From Adenanthera pavonina (Eukaryota > Streptophyta > Magnoliopsida > Fabales > Fabaceae), in NCBI GenBank assembly GCA_026686845.1, contig JAIVEN010000002.1, forward strand, positions 25,766,001-25,830,000: a stretch of 64,000 bases of DNA, written 5' to 3'. The notes beneath the pieces are model-generated. The model had not been told where the DNA came from. It saw only the letters and a list, made by a program, of their open reading frames with translations, and did not search any database. How positions within the stretch are numbered: the stretch's first letter is position 1; each line of letters starts with the position of its first letter. This document shows, in pieces, positions 10,934-19,800 of this stretch. Position numbers and translations under genes: made by a program.

Positions 10934-13066
10934 TCACTTCTTCTTTGGCTTAGACTTCTTGCTGTATGTCTTTCCTTTTCCAGATGACTCAGTAGATTTT
11001 CCAGCTTGCTTAGTCCCAGTTTGCTTTATCTTCTCCCCCTTTTTGGCATCATCAGAAAGCCCAGCAAAGTCCATTGGAGGAGGTATCTGAGTGAGAGGAA
11101 CAGCACGAAGAGGGACAGGAGCAAAAGGAATTTCTGGCTGAGCTGGTGCAGTTGAAGGCTCTTCATCAGAATCATCAGAGACCACAAGCAGCTCTTGCAT
11201 TTCCTGCCTGGAAAGAGCTAGCCGAGCTCTCTGTTCCTCTGACAGTCCATAATCAGCAAGAGAAGGAGAGACTGGTGCAGGAGGAGGAAACATTTCTTCA
11301 AGCCTTCTTCTTTGAGCTAGTAGAAGGGCATTGTGAGCAATGGCAAAATAATCAATAACAGGAACAATGCTTCTTTCCTCATTGCTCATGGCTGCAACCA
11401 GTCTTTCAACTTGCTCAGATTCTTGTATAGACAGAATTGAAACCGGAGCATCTTCTTGCATAAGTTCAAGAGGGCTTGATTCTTGAAGACCTTCTTCTTC
11501 TAATCCATAGTCCAAGGGTGGACCAGGACTTGGTGTTCTCATTGCACCAGCACCATTAACATCATGGTCAGAGGAAGCAATCTCGAAGGGACTTGGAGGC
11601 ACAGGGGATGGAGACAGAGAAGGCTCAGGGATACCAGGCTGAGGTGGAACTGAAGTGGTAGGAATTGCATTTCTAATCTCTTCATAGGCATCAGCTACCA
11701 CCTTCATATTTACTGCCAACTGATCTTGTAGGTGAGCAAATTTGGCATTTTGCTCATCCTTAATGCTGAGAATGAGTGTTGACAGATTGTCAAACATCTC
11801 AGTGATCTTAGTTGGCTTGGTTCGAGAGGAGGGAGTGGAAGGAGGGTGAGTGGTCCTGGATGGAGATGGAATAGGCTGAGAAGGCTGAGGTACAGATCTG
11901 CCAGGAGCCTCAGAGGTGCCTTCTTGTTGGAGGGAAGCATCAGCAATAAAGAACAAATCTTCAGTTTTTCCTGTTCCCTTTCCAATCCAATGTCCTTCAT
12001 CTCTTTCAATGCCCATCCTTTGCAATTCCTCTTCTTTGAAGGCCTCAATGAGTTTCCCTTTCCCCTTTTCAATGTGCTGAATCCTAGCATGCTGCAGGAT
12101 TCTTGAAATAATTGCTGCATAGGGAAGGGTGGAATCTTTCCTCTGATCCCTTGCCTTTATCATGCGCTGGAGAATGATATGCCCCATATTGATCAGCTTT
12201 CCACGTATGATGGCAGTCATCACATGAGCCTCCGCCCTTGTTATCAAATTGAAGCTGCCACCCTTGTTGAATATGATCCTGGACACTATGTAGTGCAAGA
12301 TCCTTACTTGTACGCTGAGGTCTGTGGGTTTCAACAGATTTATTGTGGGCCTATTCTCCCTTCTTCTGAACAAGGTGTCCAAGATAGTGCTTTCCTTGTA
12401 AAATAGGAAGGGCTCACCTTCTTCATCAGCTGTGCTAGCCTCATCCATATACCCAGAGGATGTAATGTCAACTTTTAGCCCATCTTGACCTGGGATTTCC
12501 AACACCCCATTGAATGTTTCATCATCAAGCCAAATGGTCCTTGATCTCAAGGTGACCTCCCATTTTCTTTTCTTGCTGTTATACTTAAGAGAGGCATACC
12601 AAGTCTTTACTACCTCATCATCATATTTTTCAGCAATTTCCAACAGATTTTTATACTTTATCAACCATATTGCAGCATCAAAGTTGTTGGATATCAGAAA
12701 TTGTTCCATATTTACACAGTGAGGCTTGATTACCTTTTTGTTGGAAAACTTGGTAGTGTACTCTTCTTGAATCTCAGGAGTGCTCCATAGTGGCAGTGTA
12801 GTCATTTCAAACTCTTCGGATTCAGTAGAAGAAGAGGAAGCTACAGCAGCAGTACCAGCCGAAGGAACTGCAGATTTTGAAGAAGAGGCCCCAGCTTTCT
12901 GAGATTCTGACTTGGACGAGGATTTTTGACGTTTGGAAGGAGTAGCTTTACTGGGTTCGGCTTTTCTCTTGGATTTCTCTCCTTCCTTTGTAGCATATTG
13001 AGATTTGACCGTCCTCTTAGGCCTAGACCCAGCTTGTCCTGTTCCAGGAATTTTCACTCTCGCCAT
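10934..13066 (-). CDS. Copia third ORF, 710 aa, function unknown (copy 1)
   Basis: An intact ORF between pol and the 3' LTR, the position of the env-like ORF of some Sireviruses. The N-terminus (1-80) is basic and Ser-rich, a possible nuclear signal (RPKRTVKSQYATKEGEKSKRK). Residues about 90-340 form a folded region (AAIWLIKYKNLLEIAEKY, RKWEVTLRSRTIWLDDETFN, NMGHIILQRMIKARDQRK) resembling the 'putative plant transposon protein' domain. Residues about 380-650 are Pro/Ser-rich and acidic, and the C-terminus is very basic (KGKTYSKKSKPKKK). I see no signal peptide or membrane segment, so an envelope role is not supported. About 0.9 kb of spacer with a motif array separates it from pol. Four residues differ from copy 2. 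Confidence 0.7.
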   Translation of the reverse strand: MARVKIPGTGQAGSRPKRTVKSQYATKEGEKSKRKAEPSKATPSKRQKSSSKSESQKAGASSSKSAVPSAGTAAVASSSSTESEEFEMTTLPLWSTPEIQEEYTTKFSNKKVIKPHCVNMEQFLISNNFDAAIWLIKYKNLLEIAEKYDDEVVKTWYASLKYNSKKRKWEVTLRSRTIWLDDETFNGVLEIPGQDGLKVDITSSGYMDEASTADEEGEPFLFYKESTILDTLFRRRENRPTINLLKPTDLSVQVRILHYIVSRIIFNKGGSFNLITRAEAHVMTAIIRGKLINMGHIILQRMIKARDQRKDSTLPYAAIISRILQHARIQHIEKGKGKLIEAFKEEELQRMGIERDEGHWIGKGTGKTEDLFFIADASLQQEGTSEAPGRSVPQPSQPIPSPSRTTHPPSTPSSRTKPTKITEMFDNLSTLILSIKDEQNAKFAHLQDQLAVNMKVVADAYEEIRNAIPTTSVPPQPGIPEPSLSPSPVPPSPFEIASSDHDVNGAGAMRTPSPGPPLDYGLEEEGLQESSPLELMQEDAPVSILSIQESEQVERLVAAMSNEERSIVPVIDYFAIAHNALLLAQRRRLEEMFPPPAPVSPSLADYGLSEEQRARLALSRQEMQELLVVSDDSDEEPSTAPAQPEIPFAPVPLRAVPLTQIPPPMDFAGLSDDAKKGEKIKQTGTKQAGKSTESSGKGKTYSKKSKPKKK

Positions 13067-14008
13067 TTCTTGGTTGAATGATGCAGAATGTGGCTTAGAA
13101 TAGATTTAAGGGATGCGAAATGAAGTTTAATCGGTGAGAAAAAGACGGTCTTTGGGCAGGAGTTAAGAGGAATGAAGAGAGAATCAGAACAGACTTGAAG
13201 GAGTTACAAATAGGGTTGCGTCTGTTCTGTGGAAAACCGTTGGTTTTAACGCATGTAACCGTCTGACAGACGAATTTTGAGGGGTCAAAATTCGAACTTC
13301 GGGCAGTTACAAGTTAAACCGTTCAGCACAGCTTGCTGACAGATGAACTTTCATCTTGAAAGTTCGTCTGACAGAGGCTTGAAACAAACAATACATACAC
13401 AACAGACGAATTTTGTTCCAACAAAATTCGAATGTTGAAAAGAAAAGCAGCATCAACAAACAAGACTTCAAACAATAGACGAATTAAGCATGCAGAGCAT
13501 CGTCTTTCAAGCATTCAATTATCAGGAGCATAATTCAACAGACGAATTTTGAACTGAATCTTCGAATTTTTCAACTTTTGTAAATATTGTCCAACATTCG
13601 TATGTTAGGAAGTAACAATTCGTATCTTTCAAGTTTTAACAGACGAATTTCGAGGCATTACCGAGAACTGTTCCAAGGCATAACAGGCCAAAGTTCGTCT
13701 GTTGGTCAATCAAAATTCGAATGTTGACCACGTTGACCAGTTCAAAAACACAGATTATCAATGAAATTCATCTAGCAATCAAACAACATACAAAAAAAAA
13801 AAACTTACAGAATGGATCCAGAACTTAGAACAATTATTATTCACTTCATTTTCTGGTTGTTCCAATCTGAAGTGCTCCAATCTTCAAAAGTATAGCCATT
13901 TAGACTTGTGAAGAGCACCTGCAACTTAAATTAAACACTCTCCGATGCTGAAGTTAGAATTGACTTTAAGATTTAAAATTAAAAAGAAGAGAATTTTATA
14001 AGAATAAC
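13067..14008 (-). other. Pol to third-ORF spacer (copy 1)
   Basis: No convincing gene. The part nearest the third ORF (13067-13254) could be its leader. 13255-13740 holds a motif array described separately. An A-rich tract lies at 13790-13803. Confidence 0.6.
13255..13740. repeat. Array of CAGACGAATTT / AAATTCGAA words upstream of third ORF (copy 1)
   Basis: Over about 480 bp the words CAGACGAATTT or TTCGTCTG recur about eight times, mixed with several AAATTCGAA half-palindromes. Several are paired as inverted repeats (for example 13402-13435). The same words form the U3 array in the LTRs. Relative to the - strand third ORF (ATG at 13066), the array lies upstream. Confidence 0.75.
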
Positions 14009-17000
14009 TTACAATTCATTGGGATTTACCATTCCCAATTCTCTTCTTATTTTGCAATGCCTGTCTTCTGGTAGAGGTTTGGTGAGTACATCAGCTACTT
14101 GATCCTCTGTTGGGATGTATTCCAGCTTAACTTCTCCTTTCAGAACGTGATCCCTTATGAAGTGGTGCCTAACCTCAATATGTTTCGTCCTTGAGTGCAT
14201 GACAGGATTCTTAGTGATGTTTATAGCACTTTGATTATCACACATGATGGGTATCTCTTTCATTTTAACGTCAAGATCTTCAAGTTGCTGCTTCATCCAG
14301 ATGACTTGGGCACAACAGCTTCCAGCTGCAACATACTCAGCTTCTGCAGTGGATAGAGCTACACTGTTTTGCTTTTTGCTGAACCATGAAACCAAGGACC
14401 CTCCAAGAAACTGACAAGTTCCACTTGTGCTTTTTCTGTCAGTTTTGGATCCTGCAAAATCAGCATCTGTGTATCCTTTGAGATCTTCTCCATTGCCTTT
14501 TGGATACCAAAGACCCATCTGTGATGTTCCAATTAGATATCTGAAAATTCTTTTCACAGCTGTTGCATGGGTTTCTTTGGGGCATGATTGGAACCTTGCA
14601 CACATGCAGACACTGAACATAATGTCAGGTCTGCTGGCGGTTAGGTACAGCAGGGATCCAATCATTCTTCTGTATTGAGTAATGTCAAACATTTTCCCAT
14701 TTTCATCCATGTCCAGTTTGGTTGCAATAGCCATAGGTGTTCCCGTTGGCTTGGCATTCTCCATTCCAAACTTCTTTAACAGCTCCTTTAGATACTTGGA
14801 TTGACTGAGAAAGATACCATCATTAAGCTGTCTGATTTGCAATCCAAGGAAGAAATTGAGTTCACCCATCATAGACATCTCAAATTCTCCCTGCATTAAC
14901 TTAGAAAATTCCTTGCAAAGAGTTTCATTAGTAGCACCGAAAATGATATCATCAACATAGATTTGGACAATTAGTAAATCTTTATTCTCTTTCTTAGTGA
15001 ATAAAGTAGTGTCAACTTTGCCTCTGTTAAATCCTTTTTCAGTCAGAAAGTTGCTTAATCTTTCATACCATGCTCTAGGGGCTTGTTTTAATCCATAAAG
15101 AGCTTTCTTCAGTTTATAGACATGGTTTGGTTTTGTAGAATCCTCAAAACCTGGAGGTTGATCTACATAAACCTCTTCCATGATATATCCATTCAGAAAA
15201 GCACTCTTTACATCCATTTGATATAGCAAAATATTCTTCATGCATGCATAAGCCAGCAATATTCTTATAGCTTCTAATCTAGCTACTGGTGCAAAGGTTT
15301 CTTCAAAATCAATACCTTCTTCCTGATTATATCCTTTAGCAACCAATCTAGCTTTATTTCTGATTATTATTCCAGATTCATCAAGTTTGTTTCTGAAAAC
15401 CCATTTGGTACCAATAACAGGATGATTTTTGGGTCTTGGAACTAAATCCCAAACTTGATTTCTTTCAAACTGATTTAGTTCATCTTGCATTGCCAAAATC
15501 CAGTAATCATCAGTTAAGGCTTCTTCAGCACATTTGGGTTCAATTTGAGAAATGAAAGCACAATTTAGCATTTGATCCCTTAACTGTTTTCTGGTTTTGA
15601 CTCTCTCTTGAACATCTCCTATCACTTGATCAACAGGATGATTCCTTTGATATCTCCAAGCTCTAGGGAGTTCTTGAGATGTTTCTTCATTATTTTCTTC
15701 ATCAAACTCTTGCTCCTGGATATCTTCCTCTATGTTAACAGGTTCAGATATCTTTGGAGGTTCAGTTTTACTTTTATCAGAAATGCCCAGTTTTTCAAAA
15801 TTGAAAGCAAGATCATCCTCATTGGTAACATGTTTTGAAATAGTTTCATTTTCAATGAAAACCACATGCACAGATTCCTCTACCACATTTGATCTTTTAT
15901 TATAAACTCTATATGCCTTACTCCTACTAGAGTAGCCAAGAAATATACCTTCATCTGATTTGGCATCAAATTTACCTAGGTTTTCTTTGCCATTGTTGTG
16001 AATGAAGCATTTGCATCCGAACACATGGAGATGGGACAGATTTAGCTTTCTCCCCTTGTACAGCTCGTATGGAGTCTTTCCCAGGATGGGTCTGATGTAT
16101 GCTCTGTTGATGATGTAACTAGCTGTGTTTACTGCATCAGCCCAAAACACTTGAGAAAGTTCCTTCTCATTCAGCATAGCTCTGGCCATCTCCCCAATAG
16201 TTCTGTTTTTCCTTTCTACTACTCCATTCTGTTGAGGAGTCCTAGGAGCTGAGAAGTTGTGGTCAATTCCATGCTCACTGCAGTACTCCAGGAAGTATGC
16301 ATTTTCAAATTCTCCTCCATGATCTGACCTGATAGACACAATAGAGATACCTTTCTCATTTTGCACTTTCTTAGCTAAGGTTACAAATGCATCAAAGGTA
16401 TCACTCTTAGAAGAAAGGAATAATGTCCAAGTAAATCTAGAATAATCATCAACAATTACAAGCACATACAGATTACCACCAAGACTCTTTACCCTAGAAG
16501 GTCCAATTAAGTCCATATGCAGCAATTCAAGTGGTCTTGTTGTGGAAACTATGTTTTTAGATTTGAAGGATGATTTAATTTGTTTTCCTTTTAAGCATGC
16601 ATCACATTCTTTATCCTTTTCAAAAGATATTTTTGGCAAACCAGTAACTAGCTCATTTTTAACCAGTTTAGACACCTGATTCATATTAACATGAGCTAAT
16701 CTCCTATGCCATAACCAACTATCATTATTTTGACTGATTAAGCATACAGAATCTAAAGGGGGAAGTTCATCAAGGTCAATAGTGTAGCAGTTACCATCCC
16801 TTTGAGCTTTTAAGATTACTTTGTGATCACTTTTTCTGATGACCAGGCAAAACTTTGAGTCAAACAGCACCCAGTTTCCTCTATCACAGGTTTGACTCAC
16901 GCTTAGCAAATTGTGGTTGAGGCCAATTACAAACAGCACCTCTTCAATGGATGTTTCTGGATTTTTCCCCACAATGCCAATTCCAATGATTTTGCCATAT

Positions 17001-17140
17001 TGATCACCTCCAAATGTCACTTTTCCTCCTTTCTTGTCTCTAAGGGTGATGAACTTCTCCTTATCACCAGTCATGTGGCTTGAGCAGGCACTGTCCATAT
17101 ACCATTTGTTGCTTTTCTTAGCTTTGAGACAGACCTGCAA
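14009..17140 (-). CDS. Copia pol polyprotein, 1043 aa, intact in copy 1
   Basis: Domains in order: aspartic protease (KWYMDSACSSHMTG, Asp at residue 16); GAG-pre-integrase zinc finger (WLWHRRLAHVNMNQ...CDACLKGKQ, about 140-195); integrase core with D-D-E (HMDLIGPS, SIRSDHGGEF, PQQNGVVERKN; about 205-315); RT (YQMDVKSAFLNG, YVDDIIFGAT; about 560-800); RNase H (GYTDADFAGSKTDRKSTSG, ALSTAEAEYVAA; about 890-1020). It makes and integrates element cDNA. The frame has no ATG at its beginning; the listed start is TTG. Pol lies in the -1 frame relative to gag, with about 15 nt of overlap, so it must be made by frameshifting or splicing, or the fusion is broken. No canonical slippery heptamer was seen. 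Confidence 0.9.
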   Translation of the reverse strand: MQVCLKAKKSNKWYMDSACSSHMTGDKEKFITLRDKKGGKVTFGGDQYGKIIGIGIVGKNPETSIEEVLFVIGLNHNLLSVSQTCDRGNWVLFDSKFCLVIRKSDHKVILKAQRDGNCYTIDLDELPPLDSVCLISQNNDSWLWHRRLAHVNMNQVSKLVKNELVTGLPKISFEKDKECDACLKGKQIKSSFKSKNIVSTTRPLELLHMDLIGPSRVKSLGGNLYVLVIVDDYSRFTWTLFLSSKSDTFDAFVTLAKKVQNEKGISIVSIRSDHGGEFENAYFLEYCSEHGIDHNFSAPRTPQQNGVVERKNRTIGEMARAMLNEKELSQVFWADAVNTASYIINRAYIRPILGKTPYELYKGRKLNLSHLHVFGCKCFIHNNGKENLGKFDAKSDEGIFLGYSSRSKAYRVYNKRSNVVEESVHVVFIENETISKHVTNEDDLAFNFEKLGISDKSKTEPPKISEPVNIEEDIQEQEFDEENNEETSQELPRAWRYQRNHPVDQVIGDVQERVKTRKQLRDQMLNCAFISQIEPKCAEEALTDDYWILAMQDELNQFERNQVWDLVPRPKNHPVIGTKWVFRNKLDESGIIIRNKARLVAKGYNQEEGIDFEETFAPVARLEAIRILLAYACMKNILLYQMDVKSAFLNGYIMEEVYVDQPPGFEDSTKPNHVYKLKKALYGLKQAPRAWYERLSNFLTEKGFNRGKVDTTLFTKKENKDLLIVQIYVDDIIFGATNETLCKEFSKLMQGEFEMSMMGELNFFLGLQIRQLNDGIFLSQSKYLKELLKKFGMENAKPTGTPMAIATKLDMDENGKMFDITQYRRMIGSLLYLTASRPDIMFSVCMCARFQSCPKETHATAVKRIFRYLIGTSQMGLWYPKGNGEDLKGYTDADFAGSKTDRKSTSGTCQFLGGSLVSWFSKKQNSVALSTAEAEYVAAGSCCAQVIWMKQQLEDLDVKMKEIPIMCDNQSAINITKNPVMHSRTKHIEVRHHFIRDHVLKGEVKLEYIPTEDQVADVLTKPLPEDRHCKIRRELGMVNPNEL

Positions 17141-17148
17141 AACAATGT

Positions 17149-18020
17149 TTATGTTTTCCTTTTAGGTACCCAAATTTGCTTGGGTCCTTTTCGGTCAGTA
17201 GGTATTTCCCTAGATGTAGATGCAATTTTGGGAACCCATTCAACTTTCCTGCCAAGTTCATTTTTCTTTAAAATACAGGAACTGGAAATGTGTCCCTTTT
17301 TGTTGCAGAAATGACAGGTAGTGAAAGGGCTGCTAGATTGAGATGCAGGAAGAAAATAGTGCAGATAATACTTTTGTTTAGCATGCCTTGGTTGATCATA
17401 TGTTTCAATGTGAGGTGATGCATTAACTTTCTTTTTATTGTTCTTGGCATGCACAAAATGTCTCATGTATGCATTCTGATTTTTCTTCCTAATCTTTTCT
17501 TTGACAGCACATGGATCATAGCCAAGACCAGCTTTTCCTTGTGATATTCTTTGGCTCCCCATCAAGGCAAACAGCATATCTTTACCTTTAGTGAGCCTAG
17601 ACATGCTTTTAACTAGATACTCATTAGTTTGCTTAAGTTCAGTGCATGAAGTGCAGCAAACAGATTCAGAAGTAGGTAAAGAAGCAGTTTCAGAAACTAT
17701 GCCTTGAGACTCCATCTTCCTTATCTTTTTCTTTGCCAATTTCAGTTCTTTAGCAACTTTAATGAATTCATCATGCAGCTCATGAAATGCATCCAGTAAT
17801 TCAGAATAGGAAGGTTCAGATTCATATACCTCTTCATCCTGATCACTGCTGTATGAGGGTGTAGCTTCTTCAGAAGCAAGTGCCATCAGACAAATGTTGG
17901 CAATCTCTTCTTCATCTTCTTCTTCCTCATCTTCCAGTACCCATAATGCTCTCCACTGAAGCCTGGTGGTCTGTTAGTGTTGTTCCCTTCAGGAAGTATA
18001 TTCTCTCCAAAGCCAGCCAT
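17149..18020 (-). pseudogene. Copia gag with 928-bp internal deletion (copy 1)
   Basis: Starts at the ATG at 18020 (MAGFGENILPEGN) and reads about 35 codons before running out of frame at 17924-17932. Compared with 51217-52153 of copy 2, 928 bp are gone, with one copy of the 9-bp direct repeat TCCTCATCT left at the joint. This removes the UBN2-type capsid domain and the first CCHC knuckle and shifts the frame. The surviving 3' part (17149-17886) keeps the second knuckle CHFCNKKGHISSSC and ends at IWVPKRKT. Confidence 0.88.
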
Positions 18021-18060
18021 CTTTGTTCCCGGACTGTGAAATCCTTTGAATGGGAATCCG

Positions 18061-18073
18061 GGCTCTGATACCA
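18061..18073 (-). other. Primer-binding site, initiator-Met tRNA type (Copia copy 1)
   Basis: TGGTATCAGAGCC on the - strand, 2 bases inside the LTR end at 18076. This is the classic plant Copia primer site complementary to the initiator Met tRNA. Confidence 0.9.
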
Positions 18074-18618
18074 CTTGTTAGCAAGGCTGACTTCCCAAGA
18101 GGGGGGGTGAATTGGGAAGATTGAAATTTTTCTGCACAAAGTGAAGCAAGTGAAGATATCACAGTATAATGAAAATAACGTGTGAAACAGAGCAAGCTGA
18201 AAAGTAGAGATAAGAAGAAGAAAACTCAGTGATTTATCCTGGTTCGGTCTATCCACTTGACCTACATCCAGTCCTCAAGACACCTCTTGAGATTTATCCA
18301 CTATCCAGCAAGAATTTCAACGGGCTTCTTGCTAAAGCCACAGTACACGAGTATGCTCTGTTCTGAGCTCTCTCAAACTCTCTAAGCACTTTCTCTATGT
18401 ACTTCCCAATCCCCTTGTGAATACCCCTCACAAGTAATTCTATCTTCCAGATGAAGAGTAGATTATTTACAAATAAATAACTCTCTTGAATAGAGTGGAT
18501 ATGAAGGTTTAAGTACAAATAATGAGGTTGGAAGGGTAAAAGCTTTTGAGATGAAGATTCAGCAGAAATTCAGTATATACAAGTTTGATTTTGTTACCCA
18601 CAACTTCAAATAATGTTA

Positions 18619-18627
18619 TATTTATAG
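18619..18627 (-). promoter_or_regulatory. TATA box of Copia 5' LTR (copy 1)
   Basis: CTATAAATA on the - strand, about 540 bp upstream of the inner LTR end. This is a reasonable start point for genomic RNA of the element. Confidence 0.6.
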
Positions 18628-18739
18628 ATTTTGATCTCAAATATCCGTTAGAAACTAAATCTATCCGTTGGGGAAGTTATCCAACGGTTACTCTGAAAAA
18701 ACTATCCGTTTACCAACCGCATTTAATGTTTCTGACATA

Positions 18740-19570
18740 CTGAAATTCGAATTTCGGTTGACCAACAGACGAATTTCGAGGGAACCGAAGGTTAAAGCTT
18801 CCAACGTAAAAATGCGAAGTTCGTCTGTCCATAGAGTGAAATTCGAATTTCGAAACTCATAAAATCTTTCCACAATGTGACATACGAATTTTCAAGAAGA
18901 AAGATTTTCTGTTAAGTGTGAACAGTGTTTTCAATTTGCTACAGTGCCCTCAAAATTCGAATTTTGGATGCCCAAAATTCGTCTGTCCACTGAACGTTTA
19001 AAGAGGCACAGTAGTTCACTTTCTTCGAAATTTGAATTTTGACAGAGTGAAATTCGTCTGTCAGAGAACAGTTTTGAGACTGAAATCACTCTTGATCTCA
19101 GATGAACTTTATCAAGCATTCAGACGAATTTCCTATATTTTCTCAAGTTTTGTTTTGTCTGAAATTCGAATTTTGAAAGAGTGAAATTCGAATGTCACAA
19201 AGTAACCCCTTTTTTGACTCAGGTGAAAATTCGAATTTTGCTAAGTTAAAGTTCGTCTGTCAGAGAGCATTTTCAAACTTAGTTTCTTCTTAATTTCAGA
19301 TGAACTTTAGCAAAGCTTCAGACGAATTTCCTTAGTTTTCATAAATGACATTTTGTCTGAAATTCGAATTTTGAGACTGTGAAGTTGGTCTGTCACAAAA
19401 AGGCTTCTTTCAGACTTGATTGAAATTCGAATTTTGAAAGACCAAAATTCGTCTGACAGAGAGACACCTCTTCAGACTTATTCAGTTTTAGCTCGAAATT
19501 TGAATGTCTAAGGACCAAATTCGAATTTCCAACTTGACAGTTCAGTTAAACTTTCAAACTTCGTCTGTTT
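18740..19570. repeat. U3 array of palindrome AAATTCGAATTT and TTCGTCTG words
   Basis: Within about 830 bp the self-complementary 12-mer AAATTCGAATTT (or a near copy with C>T) occurs about ten times, alternating with TTCGTCTGTC or its reverse complement about ten times. Relative to transcription (leftwards) the array lies upstream of the TATA box, in U3. The other three LTRs have it too (about 9598-10430, 42892-43724 and 52961-53792). Sirevirus LTRs are known to carry clustered palindromic motifs; these particular words are read directly from the sequence. Confidence 0.8.
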
Positions 19571-19800
19571 GTGAGTATTTTTCAAATAAGTAAAGATTTA
19601 ACTTCAAATCAAGGTTTGAAAACGTCTTTTTCTCAAATCAAAATCTTTTACCCAATCTAAACAAAAACCAAAGATCCTACCAAAGATCTAATAGCAAATA
19701 CTCAGCAAATCTTCACTTGAAACAGCTTTGATCTCCTTTGATATCTTCAATCCAAGCTCTTGAGTGTTGGTTTGGAATCATCAAAACTCTTGATCCAACA

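Larger units (their letters stand above)
8994..19800 (-). mobile_element. Ty1/Copia Sirevirus-like retrotransposon, copy 1
   Basis: An element of about 10.8 kb read leftwards: 5' LTR (18076-19800), initiator-Met primer site, gag, pol, about 0.9 kb spacer, third ORF, polypurine tract, 3' LTR (8994-10659). The third ORF between pol and the 3' LTR, the GGGGGAGAA-type polypurine tract and the long LTRs point to the Sirevirus branch. The left LTR lacks its outer 60 bp because of the shared junction with Gypsy LTR sequence. Gag carries a 928-bp deletion compared with copy 2; pol and the third ORF are open. The base after the right LTR begins a different, older element. Confidence 0.88.
18076..19800 (-). 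repeat. Copia 5' LTR, full length (copy 1)
   Basis: 1725 bp with TGTTAGCAAGG...GATCCAACA termini. It contains a TATA box at 18619-18627 and the motif array at 18740-19570. By eye it differs from the equivalent LTR at 52297-54023 at about 14 positions plus 2 indels, more than the left LTRs differ from each other (about 4). Copy identity between the two halves of the window ends exactly at its last base. Confidence 0.93.

Noticed and set aside
10934..13066. Envelope protein call for the third Copia ORF
   Set aside because: No signal peptide, membrane span or glycoprotein-like region; position alone is not enough.
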